A stretch of 64,000 nucleotides of DNA from Archivesica marissinica (taxonomy: Eukaryota; Mollusca; Bivalvia; Venerida; Vesicomyidae). The notes beneath the pieces are model-generated. The model worked only from the letters and a program-made list of their open reading frames with translations, was not told the DNA's origin and searched no databases. Positions 45,048 to 57,800 of this stretch are shown here, one piece after another. The position numbers and the translations under genes are program-made. Each line of letters opens with the position of its first letter. Within the stretch, counting starts at the first letter, position 1. The stretch is taken from NCBI GenBank assembly GCA_014843695.1, contig CM026390.1, forward strand, positions 60,977,851 through 61,041,850. The letters run 5' to 3'.

Positions 45048-45055
45048 GGTTGGAG

Positions 45056-46034
45056 CACAGGGATTCGGCACGTTTGGGGATATATATATATAGTTAAGTA
45101 CAGGGATTCTACTCTGTGGGATGTCAGATTTCGCATCGATCAGTAAAATGGCCCTATCTGAAACAATTTTGTACAAATCTGTCCAAATATAACGCCTATC
45201 CCGAGTCTTTATTATGTTCTTCAAATAAAACACAACTTTAAGCTGCATGCATGTATACTTTGCAAACAATTGCCACAGACATTGGCCATAGCAGGTCTCA
45301 TTTCCATACTAGGACACGGGTTCTGTCAGCAACAACAAAAAATCTTCGACGGGAGAGTTTTAACTGTGAATAACATTATCAATAAAATGTGTTTCCACTA
45401 ACGTGTAGGTTTATTCGGCAAAAATGTACGTCAAAAAGAGATTTAGTAGAATTTTCAATTTGTTTTGAAAATTTCTAAAGCGGCGCAATTCGCATTGAAA
45501 CGAGCGTTCTGATTGGATTATTAGAATGTAACAAGATGTTTTTAAAAATTTATATGAAGAATAATCATAATCCAATCAGAACGCTCGTTTCAACGCGAAT
45601 TGCGCCGCTTTAGAAATTTTCAAAACAAATTGAAAATTCTACGAAATCTCTTTTTGACGTACATTTTTGCCGAATAAACCTACACGTTAGTGGAAACACA
45701 TTTTATTGATAATGTTATTCACAGTTAAAACTCTCCCGTCGAAGATTTTTTTTTGTTGCTGACAGAACCCGTGTCCTAGTATGGAAATGTGACCTGCTAT
45801 GGCCAATGTCTGTGGCAATTGTTTGCAAAGTATACATGCATGCAGCTTAAAGTTGTGTTTTATTTGAAGAACATAATAAAGACTCGGGATAGGCGTTATA
45901 TTTGGACAGATTTGTACAAAATTGTTTCAGATAGGGCCATTTTACTGATCGATGCGAAATCTGACATCCCACAGAGTAGAATCCCTGTACTTAAATATAT
46001 ATACTAGTACCCCCAAACGTGCCTAATCCCTGTG
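45056..46034. mobile_element. 979-bp foldback element, near-perfect palindrome with 8-bp target duplication
   Basis: The left arm (45056 to about 45500) and right arm (about 45575-46034) are inverted copies of each other at roughly 95% identity by eye, from the terminus CACAGGGATTCGGCACG inward. The centre is a hairpin itself (AACGAGCGTTCTGATTGGAT / ATCCAATCAGAACGCTCGTT). GGTTGGAG occurs on both sides (45048-45055 and 46035-46042), so the target duplication is a perfect 8 bp, as in hAT elements. Each arm has an open frame of about 70-100 codons (45269-44961 and 45789-46007) with related peptides, but no known domain. Confidence 0.9.
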
Positions 46035-46042
46035 GGTTGGAG

Positions 46043-46688
46043 TATGGGTTCTTCACATGGTCTAGATGAATTCAACATTTGAACATACTAATCTAATGAA
46101 AATCTTGTTAGAAGACATAGATTGGACAAACAACAGACGGACAAATTGACAGACATGCGTGACTCCTATATACTTTGTATTGGGGGTATATAAATAGTAG
46201 CCTTGGATATCCTGTCTGGAATTACTGATTTGTCCATGGTTTATAATGTAAAACTGAAATCTGGGTGGGGTATATCTGCCGTGGCGGAATCCACATCAGC
46301 ACCTGCCATTAGGATTGGTATAACAAGGTCATCCATATTCGGCATCACCAACACATGCTGGAAAACATAACAGGATAGATTATGCTAAAGTCATCAAAAT
46401 AACATATGAAAGAATAGTGTATACAAAAACAATACAAAATAACTGTTAATATTAAACAGGGTTAGTTGGTTCGATGAATAGTGACTGACGGTTTCACAGT
46501 CTTAGGGTTGTTCACTTTAAAAATATTCTCTGTGACTATGGTGCCAGTGTTGGGATGCATGCATTTAGGAACGGACCTACCTGATGATCCAAGTTTGTAT
46601 AAAAATAACTTGAACTGATGACTCCAAATACAGGCATCATATAAGCTCATATTTGAAGTTAATTTCTTTTAAATGATAACAAGAAGAT
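46043..46688. other. Spacer, nothing recognised
   Basis: No convincing gene. A short frame at 46462-46650 (-) has no family resemblance. Confidence 0.4.
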
Positions 46689-46700
46689 TAATAGAGATGA

Positions 46701-46925
46701 TAGCGTGATAGCTGGATGCACGTTCGCTTCAGGTGCGAAAGGTCTGGAGTTCGAGCCCCACTGGAACCATTACGATTGGCACCTTAGGCAAGGCATTTAA
46801 ATTCCACGTTGTCTCTTCTCTCTCCCTTGTGGCGATGGATTCCATCAGGAATGAGGTCTCGAGAGTGATTTATATAAGTTGAAATAACTTGTTTCGCAAT
46901 CGAGCTGAAATAAATTTGTATAAAC
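46701..46925 (+). mobile_element. tRNA-derived SINE with 12-bp target duplication
   Basis: TAATAGAGATGA flanks it at 46689-46700 and 46926-46937. The head TAGCGTGATAGCTGGATGCA carries a B box GAGTTCGAGCCCC. The tail GAGAGTGATTTATATAAGTT with TTTCGCAATCGAGCTGAAAT is related to the tail of the SINEs at 22648 and 31299, although the head is different. Confidence 0.85.
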
Positions 46926-47136
46926 TAATAGAGATGAACTCTTCTTTATATCATTTGAAAGACAAATTATACAGTTTTGTTCTCTTACAAATATGCTGTA
47001 CGTAATGCAGACTGCCGTGACCGGCTTTACATTCTGGTCTATGGAGAAACTTCTGACTGGGAGTGAACAAACAGTTGTAATAATAGTGGCGCAAGTTGTG
47101 TTCTAATGACAGGATGTTACAACAAACACTTAATTC

Positions 47137-47222
47137 TAACATTACTTGATATTTTGTTCCTATAAACAAATCTACCGTTGTTAAATCTGCAATAAACAAC
47201 GGCTAGAGCCGGTCTATTTTAT
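47137..47222 (-). repeat. Inverse copy of the dispersed repeat at 31497-31585
   Basis: On the minus strand it reads AAAATAGACCGGCTCTAGCC, GTTGTTTATTGCAGATTTAA, CAACGGTAGATTTG, nearly identical to the first copy apart from a missing TTCTTCG. It lies 85 bp left of the inverted repeats that bound satellite E. Confidence 0.65.
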
Positions 47223-47306
47223 AGCTATTGAATTTTGCTTGGCCGACAAAATAACGCACACATACCGTATATTAGTTTGTAACATTATATTGTGTCATGT
47301 TAGAAC

Positions 47307-50300
47307 GGAAATAATATTTATCTTGCCGTTGTTTATCGGCGAATAAAACACGGTTTGGGTTCTGATGCATAGGAATTAACTCGGAGGCCTGCGTGGTTAT
47401 GCATAGGAATTAACTTGGAGGCCTGCGTGGTGATGCATAGGAATTAACTCGGAGGCCTGCGTGGTGATGCATAGGAATTAACTCGGAGGCCTGCGTGGTT
47501 ATGCATAGGAATTAACTTGGAGGCCTGCATGGTTATGCATAGGAATTAACTTGGAGGCCTGCGTGGTTATGCATAGGAATTAACCCGGAGGCCTGCATGG
47601 TTATGCATAGGAATTCACTCGGAGGCCTGCATGGTTATGCATAGGAATTAACTCGGAGGCCTGCAGGGTTATGCATAGGAATTAACTCGGAGGCCTGCAT
47701 GGTTATGCATAGGAATTAACTCGGAGGCCTGCATGGTTATGCATAGGAATTAACTCGGAGGCCTGCATGGTTATGCATAGGAATTAACTCGGAGGCCTGC
47801 AGGGTTATGCATAGGAATTAACTCGGAGGCCTGCGTGGTTATGCATAGGAATTAACTTGGATTGGAGGCCTGCGTGGTTATGCATAGGAATTAACTCGGA
47901 GGCCTGCAGGGTTATGCATAGGAATTAACTCGGAGGCTTGCGTGGTTATTCATAGGAATTAACTCGGAGGCCTGCGTGGTTATGCATAGGAATTAACTCA
48001 GAGGCCTGCATGGTTATGCATAGGAATTAACTCAGAGGCCTGCGTGGTTATGCATAGGAATTAACTCGGAGGCCTGCATGGTTATGCATAGGAATTAACT
48101 CGGAGGCCTGCATGGCTATGCATAGGAATTAACTCAGAGGCCTGTGTGGTTATGCATAGGAATTAACTCGGAGGCCTGCATGGCTATGCATAGGAATTAA
48201 CTCGGAGGCCTGCATGGTTATGCATAGGAATTAACTCGGAGGCCTGCATGGTTATGCATAGGAATTAACTCGGAGGTCTGAGTGGTTATGCATAGGAATT
48301 AACTCAGAGGCCTGCGTGGTTATGCATAGGAATTAACTCGGAGGCCTGCATGGCTATGCATAGGAATTAACTCAGAGGCCTGTGTGGTTATGCATAGGAA
48401 TTAACTCGGAGGCTTGCGTGGTTATGCATAGGAATTAACTCGGAGGCCTGCGTGGTTATGCATAGGAATTAACTCAGGCCTGCATGGTTATGCATAGGAA
48501 TTAACTCAGAGGCCTGCGTGGTTATGCATAGGAATTAACTCGGAGGCCTGCATGGTTATGCATAGGAATTAACTCGGAGGCCTGCATGGCTATGCATAGG
48601 AATTAACTCAGAGGCCTGTGTGGTTATGCATAGGAATTAACTCGGAGGCCTGCATGGTTATGCATAGGAATTAACTCGGAGGCCTGCATGGTTATGCATA
48701 GGAATTAACTCGGAGGCCTGCATGGTTATGCATAGGAATTAACTCGGAGGTCTGAGTGGTTATGCATAGGAATTAACTCAGAGGCCTGCGTGGTTATGCA
48801 TAGGAATTAACTCGGAGGCCTGCATGGCTATGCATAGGAATTAACTCAGAGGCCTGTGTGGTTATGCATAGGAATTAACTCGGAGGCCTGCATGGTTATG
48901 CATAGGAATTAACTCGGAGGCCTGCAGGGTTATGCATAGGAATTAACTCGGAGGCCTGCATGGTTATGCATAGGAATTAACTCGGAGGTCTGAGTGGTTA
49001 TGCATAGGAATTAACTCAGAGGCCTGCGTGGTTATGCATAGGAATTAACTCGGAGGCCTGCGTGGATATGCATAGGAATTAACTCGGAGGCCTGCATGGT
49101 TATGCATAGGAATTAACTCGGAGGCCTGCATGGTTATGCATAGGAATTAACTCGGAAGCCTGCATGGTTATGCATAGGAATTAATTCGGAGGCCTGCCTG
49201 GTTATGCATAGGAATTCACTCGGAGGACTGCATGGTTATGCATAGGAATTAACTCGGAGGCCTGCGTGGTGATGCATAGGAATTAACTCGGAGGACTGCA
49301 TGGTTATGCATAGGAATTAACTCGGAGGACTGCATGGTTATGCATAGGAATTAACTCTGAGGCCTGCGTGGTTATGCATAGGAATTAACTCAGAGGCCTG
49401 CATGGTTATGCATAGGAATTAACTCAGAGGCCTGCATGGTTATGCATAGGAATTAACTCGGAGGCCTGCATGGTTATGCATAGGAATTAACTCGGAGGCC
49501 TGCATGGCTATGCATAGGAATTAACTCAGAGGCCTGTGTGGTTATGCATAGGAATTAACTCGGAGGCCTGCATGGTTATGCATAGGAATTAACTCGGAGG
49601 CCTGCATGGTTATGCATAGGAATTAACTCGGAGGCCTGCATGGTTATGCATAGGAATTAACTCGGAGGTCTGAGTGGTTATGCATAGGAATTAACTCAGA
49701 GGCCTGCGTGGTTATGCATAGGAATTAACTCGGAGGCCTGCGTGGTTATGCATAGGAATTAACTCGGAGGCCTGCATGGTTATGCATAGGAATTAACTCG
49801 GAGGCCTGCATGGTTATGCATAGGAATTAACTCGGAAGCCTGCATGGTTATGCATAGGAATTAATTCGGAGGCCTGCATGGTTATGCATAGGAATTCACT
49901 CGGAGGACTGCATGGTTATGCATAGGAATTAACTCGGAGGCCTGCGTGGTGATGCATAGGAATTAACTCGGAGGACTGCATGGGTATGCATAGGAATTAA
50001 CTCAGAGGACTGCATGGTTATGCATAGGAATTAACTCGGAGGCCTGCATGGCTATGCATAGGAATTAACTTGGAGGCCTGCATGGTTATGCATAGGAATT
50101 AACTCGGAGGCCTGCATGGTTATGCATAGGCATTAACTTGGAGGCCTGCGTGGTTATGCATAGGAATTAACTCGGAGGCCTGCATGGTTATGCATAGGAA
50201 TTAACTCGGAAGCCTGCATGGTTATGCATAGGAATTAACTCGGAGGCCTGCATGGTTATGCATAGGAATTCACTCGGAGGACTGCATGGTTATGCATAGG

Positions 50301-50640
50301 AATTAACTCGGAGGCCTGCGTGGTGATGCATAGGAATTAACTCGGAGGACTGCATGGTTATGCATAGGAATTAACTCGGAGGACTGCATGGTTATGCATA
50401 GGAATTAACTTGGAGGCCTGCATGGTTATGCATAGGAATTAACTCGGAGGCCTGCATGGTTATGCATAGGCATTAACTTGGAGGCCTGCATGGTTATGCA
50501 TAGGAATTAACTTGAGGCCTGCATGGTTATGCATAGGCATTAACTTGGAGGCCTGCATGGTTATGCATAGTTCCTATGCATCAGAACTACAAACTGTGCT
50601 TTATTCGCTGATAAACAACGGCAATACAAATATTATTTCC
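47307..50640. mobile_element. Inverted-repeat element whose interior is satellite E
   Basis: A 69-bp block at 47307-47375 (GGAAATAATATTTATCTTGC, GTTGTTTATCGGCGAATAAA, TTCTGATGCATAGGAA) recurs inverted at 50571-50640 with roughly 85-90% identity by eye. The inner edge of both blocks is already the start of the 34-bp satellite unit (TGATGCATAGGAA). This is the layout expected if the array grew inside a MITE-like or foldback element. No target duplication could be read. Confidence 0.78.
47365..50570. repeat. Satellite E, 34-bp tandem repeat (about 94 copies)
   Basis: The unit is TATGCATAGGAATTAACTCG followed by GAGGCCTGCATGGT. It contains a TATGCATA palindrome. Common variants are ACTTGG, ACTCAG, CTGCGTGG and GGTGATGC. 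Long blocks recur, for example the series with GAGGTCTGAGTGG at about 48273, 48747, 48987 and 49670. Units near the right edge are more diverged (GGCATTAACTTG). Confidence 0.96.
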
Positions 50641-51263
50641 TAAGAATCTTATCATGGTTCGATAATAACATGTGACCAAAGATCAGACTAGTTCCATCGG
50701 TGTGTTTGAGCAGTCATAGCCACTAGCCTACTTTTGCATAAGTTCAGTATTAAATTTTCTTGTTTTTGTTGAGTTGGGATTTTACGTAACATCAACATAG
50801 TTCAGTTCAGGTCATAATGGCACAAAACAGGAGTAAAATAAGTGTCAGCGTAACATCTTAAAATGAGATATGGAACCACAAGTGTAACACCTGCTAGAAC
50901 CACAGAGATGCCTCATACGATAATGCAAGGGTAAGGCAGTGATCCAATTCTAAATTATCAGCGAAATAAACTTTAATCTTTCGTCACGTCTCAATCATAT
51001 TCAATGTCCAATTTCTAGCTATAGCTACGGTTACAAACCTGGAATTCCAAAGTGAGCTTTTTCTCAATCCAATCCGTGATATGGCTCATAGTAACTTCCC
51101 TTTCACCGACCTTGGGTTTAGCAACAAGCCACAGTTGTGGATTACCACGGAAACCGTACCTTAAATCATACATCTATCATGTTAGATAGCAGTGCAAAGT
51201 GGCTGGGGCTGGGGCCGGCTGCTCATCTGAGGCAACTACGCTAGTCCATCATCAGAGTGTTAT
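50641..51263. other. Spacer between satellite E and the TTAA elements
   Basis: AT-rich DNA with no gene, repeat or element end recognised. Confidence 0.45.
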
Positions 51264-51267
51264 TTAA

Positions 51268-51366
51268 CCTTTAGCATGTTGTAAGATTTGTCACAAACCC
51301 TACTTTCTAGGAAAAATAAGAAAAATATTACCTATTTGTTATCTGTAGATTTCATCATGCTAAAGG
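51268..51366. mobile_element. TTAA-flanked MITE, 99 bp
   Basis: Ends CCTTTAGCATG and CATGCTAAAGG are perfect inverted repeats flanked by TTAA (51264-51267 and 51367-51370). Size and ends fit a piggyBac-like MITE. Confidence 0.72.
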
Positions 51367-51370
51367 TTAA

Positions 51371-51568
51371 CCCTTTCCCTCATAGAAGCACCTCTTGACG
51401 CCATTACCAATATGACATACATTGACAATGTAGTAGACAAACCAATGTTCATAATAAAGGCCAGAATCTCATGTAGTTCCAGTAATATCTATGGAGGTGA
51501 GATAGATATGGTGACTACTTATCCACTGCATGATAGTATATTAATCTAAATCTCTATGAAGGAAAGGG
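51371..51568. mobile_element. TTAA-flanked MITE, 198 bp, abutting the previous one
   Basis: It starts CCCTTTCCCTCATAGA and ends TCTATGAAGGAAAGGG, flanked by TTAA at 51367-51370 (shared with the 99-bp MITE) and 51569-51572. It is the full-length form of the partial copy at 30063-30217. Confidence 0.78.
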
Positions 51569-51572
51569 TTAA

Positions 51573-51832
51573 AGCAGATTTTGTATTTTCAACTTCAATG
51601 ATTTAGTTCTGTTGCTTATAGAACTTGTTACCAAGCTTGAACAAAACTGGCTAATAAAAAATACCATTGCTATAGTTAAGAAATTTGTTTATTTCACCTG
51701 GTAACCTATGAGCCATGCATGCGCCGACAAAAAATTGGCTAATCAAAAATCCCATTTGTCGAATATATAGTTGGCATACCTAAAATGCCAGTTAATCTGC
51801 TAAATAGTTATGGGTTAATGAAGTAACTGAAG
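51573..51832. other. Spacer before satellite F
   Basis: Short AT-rich stretch. GGCTAATAAAAAATACCATT and GGCTAATCAAAAATCCCATT are two similar blocks about 80 bp apart. Nothing else is recognised. Confidence 0.4.
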
Positions 51833-54800
51833 CTATAAATGTGATGATGATTAAGCTTATTTGCCCACGATGCTGACTATAAATGTGATGATGATTAAGC
51901 TTATTTACCCACAATGCTGGCTATAAATGTGATGATTAAGCTTATTTACCCACGATGCTGACTATAAATGTGATGATTAAGCTTATTTGCCCACAATGCT
52001 GGCTATAAATGTGATGATTAAGCTTATTTGCCCACGATGCTGACTATAAATGTGATGATTAAGCTTATTTACCCACGATGCTGACTATAAATGTGATGAT
52101 TAAGCTTATTTGCCCACAATGCTGACTATAAACGTGATGATTAAGCTTATTTGCCCACAATGCTGGCTATAAACGTGATGATTAAGCTTATTTACCCACA
52201 ATGCTGACAATAAATGTGATGATTAAGCTTATTTGCCCACAATGCTGACTATAAACGTGATGATTAAGCTTATTTGCCCACAATGCTGACTATAAACGTG
52301 ATGATTAAGCTTATTTGCCCACAATGCTGGCTATAAACATGATGATTAAGCTTATTTACCCACAATGCTGGCTATAAACGTGATGATTAAGCTTATTTGC
52401 CCACAATGCTGACTATAAATGTGATGATTAAGCTTATTTGCCAACAATGCTGACTATAAATGTGATGATTAAGCTTATTTGCCCACGATGCTGGCTATAA
52501 ACGTGATGATTAAGCTTATTTGCCCACGATGCTGACTATAAACGTGATGATTAAGCTTATTTGCCCACAATGCTGGCTATAAACGTGATGATTAAGCTTA
52601 TTTGCCCACGATGCTGACTATAAACGTGATGATTAAGCTTATTTGCCCACGATGCTGGCTATAAACGTGATGATTAAGCTTATTTGCCCACGATGCTGAC
52701 TATAAACGTGATGATTAAGCTTATTTGCCCACGATGCTGGCTATAAATGTGATGATTAAGCTTATTTGCCCACGATGCTGGCTATAAACGTGATGATTAA
52801 GCTTATTTACCCACAATGCTGGCTATAAACGTGATGATTAAGCTTATTTGCCCACAATGCTGGCTATAAACGTGATGATTAAGCTTATTTGCCCACGATG
52901 CTGACTATAAACGTGATGATTAAGCTTATTTGCCCACGATGCTGGCTATAAATGTGATGATTAAGCTTATTTGCCCACGATGCTGGCTATAAACGTGATG
53001 ATTAAGCTTATTTACCCACAATGCTGGCTATAAACATGATGATTAAGCTTATTTGCCCACGATGCTGACTATAAATGTGATGATTAAGCTTATTTACCCA
53101 CGATGCTGACTATAAATGTGATGATTAAGCTTATTTGCCTACGATGCTGACTATAAACGTGATGATTAAGCTTATTTGCCCACGATGCTGACTATAAATG
53201 TGATGATTAAGCTTATTTGCCTACGATGCTGACTATAAACGTGATGATTAAGCTTATTTGCCTACGATGCTGACTATAAATGTGATGATTAAGCTTATTT
53301 GCCCACGATGCTGGCTATAAACGTGATGATTAAGCTTATTTACCCACGATGCTGACTATAAACGTGATGATTAAGCTTATTTGCCCACGATGCTGGCTAT
53401 AAACGTGATGATTAAGCTTATTTGCCCACGATGCTGGCTATAAATGTGATGATTAAGCTTATTTGCCCACGATGCTGACTATAAACATGATGATTAAGCT
53501 TATTTGCCCACGATGCTGGCTATAAATGTGATGATTAAGCTTATTTGCCCACGATGCTGGCTATAAATGTGATGATTAAGCTTATTTGCCCACGATGCTG
53601 ACTATAAATGTGATGATTAAGCTTATTTGCCTACGATGCTGACTATAAACGTGATGATTAAGCTTATTTGCCTACGATGCTGACTATAAATGTGATGATT
53701 AAGCTTATTTGCCCACGATGCTGGCTATAAACGTGATGATTAAGCTTATTTACCCACGATGCTGACTATAAACGTGATGATTAAGCTTATTTGCCCACGA
53801 TGCTGGCTATAAACGTGATGATTAAGCTTATTTGCCCACGATGCTGGCTATAAATGTGATGATTAAGCTTATTTGCCCACGATGCTGACTATAAACATGA
53901 TGATTAAGCTTATTTGCCCACGATGCTGGCTATAAATGTGATGATTAAGCTTATTTGCCCACGATGCTGGCTATAAATGTGATGATTAAGCTTATTTGCC
54001 CACGATGCTGGCTATAAATGTGATGATTAAGCTTATTTACCCACGATGCTGGCTATAAACGTGATGATTAAGCTTATTTGCCCACGATGCTGGCTATAAA
54101 TGTGATGATTAAGCTTATTTGCCTACGATGCTGGCTATAAACGTGATGATTAAGCTTATATACCTATGATGCTGGCTATAAATGTGATGATGATTAAGCT
54201 TATTTACCCACGATGCTGGCTATAAACGTGATGATTAAGCTTATTTACCCACGATGCTGGCTATAAATGTGATGATTAAGCTTATTTACCCACAATGCTG
54301 GCTATAAACGTGATGATTAAGCCTATTTGCCCACGATGCTGGCTATAAATGTGATGATTAAGCTTATTTACCTACGATGCTGGCTATAAACGTGATGATT
54401 AAGCTTATTTACCCACGATGCTGGCTATAAATGTGATGATTAAGCTTATTTACCCACAATGCTGGCTATAAACGTGATGATTAAGCTTATTTGCCCACGA
54501 TGCTGGCTATAAATGTGATGATTAAGCTTATTTACCCACAATGCTGGCTATAAACATGATGATTAAGCTTATTTGCCCACGATGCTGGCTATAAACGTGA
54601 TGATTAAGCTTATTTACCTATGATGCTGGCTATAAACGTGATGATTAAGCTTATTTGCCCACAATGCTGGCTATAAACGTGATGATGATTAAGCTTATTT
54701 GCCCACAATGCTGGCTATAAATGTGATGATGATTAAGCTTATTTGCCCACAATGCTGACTATAAACGTGATGATTAAGTTTATTTGCCCACAATGCTGGC

Positions 54801-57800
54801 TATAAACGTGATGATGATTAAGCTTATTTGCCCACAATGCTGACTATAAATGTGATGATGATTAAGCTTATTTGCCCACAATGCTGGCTATAAACTTGAT
54901 GATTAAGCTTATTTGCCCACAATGCTGGCTATAAATGTGATGATGATTAAGCTTATTTGCCCACGATGCTGGCTATAAATGTGATGATTAAGCTTATTTG
55001 CCCACGATGCTGGCTATAAATGTGATGATGATTAAGCTTATTTGCCCACGATGCTGACTATAAACGTGATGATTAAGCTTATTTGCCCACGATGCTGACT
55101 ATAAACGTGATGATGATTAAGCTTATTTACCCATGATGCTGGCTATAAATGTGATGATTAAGCTTATTTGCCCACAATGCTGGCTATAAATGTGATGATT
55201 AAGCTTATTTACCCACGATGCTGGCTATAAACGTGATGATTAAGCTTATTTGCCACGATGCTACTATAACGTGATGATTAAGCTTATTTGCCCACGATGC
55301 TGACTATAAATGTGATGATTAAGCTTATTTGCCCACGATGCTGGCTATAAACGTGATGATTAAGCTTATTTCCCACGATGTGCTATAAAGTGATGATTAA
55401 GCTTATTTGCCCCGATGCTGGCTATAAACGTGATGATTAAGCTTATTTGCCCCATGCTGGCTATAAGGTGTTTTTTTGCCCACGATGCTGACTATAAACT
55501 GATGATTAAGCTTATTTGCCCACGATGCTGGCTATAAATGTGATGATTAAGCTTATTTGCCCACGATGCTGGCTATAAATGTGATGATTAAGCTTATTTG
55601 CCCACGATGCTGGCTATAAATGTGATGATTAAGCTTATTTACCCACGATGCTGGCTATAAACGTGATGATTAAGCTTATTTGCCCACGATGCTGGCTATA
55701 AATGTGATGATTAAGCTTATTTGCCTACGATGCTGGCTATAAACGTGATGATTAAGCTTATATACCTATGATGCTGGCTATAAATGTGATGATGATTAAG
55801 CTTATTTACCCACGATGCTGGCTATAAACGTGATGATTAAGCTTATTTACCCACGATGCTGGCTATAAATGTGATGATTAAGCTTATTACCCACAATGCT
55901 GGCTATAAACGTGATGATTAAGCCTATTTGCCCACGATGCTGGCTATAAATGTGATGATTAAGCTTATTTACCTACGATGCTGGCTATAAACGTGATGAT
56001 TAAGCTTATTTACCCACGATGCTGGCTATAAATGTGATGATTAAGCTTATTTACCCACAATGCTGGCTATAACGTGATGATTAAGCTTATTTGCCCACGA
56101 TGCTGGCTATAAATGTGATTAAGCTTATTTACCCACATGCTGGCTATAACTGATGATTAAGCTTATTTGCCCACGATGCTGGCTATAAACGTGATGATTA
56201 ACTTATTTACCTATGATGCTGGCTATAAACGTGATGATTAAGCTTATTTGCCCACAATGCTGGCTATAAACGTGATGATGATTAAGCTTATTTGCCCACA
56301 ATGCTGGCTATAAATGTGATGATGATTAAGCTTATTTGCCCACAATGCTGACTATAAACGTGATGATTAAGTTATTTGCCCACAATGCTGGCTATAAACG
56401 TGATGATGATTAAGCTTATTTGCCCACAATGCTGACTATAAATGTGATGATGATTAAGCTTATTTGCCCACAATGCTGGCTATAAACGTGATGATTAAGC
56501 TTATTTGCCCACAATGCTGGCTATAAATGTGATGATGATTAAGCTTATTTGCCCACGATGCTGGCTATAAATGTGATGATTAAGCTTATTTGCCCACGAT
56601 GCTGGCTATAAATGTGATGATGATTAAGCTTATTTGCCCACGATGCTGACTATAAACGTGATGATTAAGCTTATTTGCCCACGATGCTGACTATAAACGT
56701 GATGATGATTAAGCTTATTTACCCACGATGCTGGCTATAAATGTGATGATTAAGCTTATTTGCCCACAATGCTGGCTATAAATGTGATGATTAAGCTTAT
56801 TTACCCACGATGCTGGCTATAAATGTGATGATTAAGCTTATTTGCCCACGATGCTGGCTATAAATGTGATGATGATTAAGCTTATTTACCCACAATGCTG
56901 GCTATAAATGTGATGATTAAGCTTATTTACCCACGATGCTGGCTATAAATGTGATGATTAAGTTTATTTGCCCACGATGCTGGCTATAAATGTGATGATG
57001 ATTAAGCTTATTTGCCTACAATGCTGGCTATAAACGTGATGATTAAGCTTATTTGCCCACGATGCTGGCTATAAACGTGATGATTAAGCTTATTTGCCTA
57101 TGATGCTGGCTATAAATGTGATGATTAAGCTTATTTGCCTACGATGCTGGCTATAAATGTGATGATTAAGCTTATTTGCCTACGATGCTGGCTATAAATG
57201 TGATGATTAAGCTTATTTGCCCACGATGCTGGCTATAAATGTGATGATTAAGCTTATTTGCCCACGATGCTGGCTATAAATGTGATGATTAAGCTTATTT
57301 GCCCACGATGCTGGCTATAAATGTGATGATTAAGCTTATTTGCCTACGATGCTGGCTATAAATGTGATGATTAAGCTTATTTGCCCACGATGCTGACTAT
57401 AAACGTGATGATTAAGCTTATTTGCCCACGATGCTGGCTATAAACGTGATGATTAAGCTTATTTGCCCACAATGCTGACTATAAACGTGATGATTAAGCT
57501 TATTGCCCACGATGCTGGCTATAAACGTGATGATTAAGCTTATTTGCCCACGCTGCTATAAACGTGATGATTAAGCTTATTTGCCTACGATGCTGGCTAT
57601 AAACGTGATGATTAAGCTTATTTGCCCACGATGCTGGCTATAAACGTGATGATTAAGCTTATTTGCCCACGATGCTGGCTATAAATGTGATGATTAAGCT
57701 TATTTGCCCACGATGCTGGCTATAAACATGATGATTAAGCTTATTTGCCCACAATGCTGGCTATAAACATGATGATTAAGCTTATTTGCCCACAATGCTG

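Noticed and set aside
44961..46007. Open frames in both arms of the foldback element and at 32402-32620 (peptide with SDRAILLIDAKSDIPQSRIP)
   Set aside because: They are conserved only because the arms are copies of each other. No known domain, no upstream promoter sign, and start positions differ.
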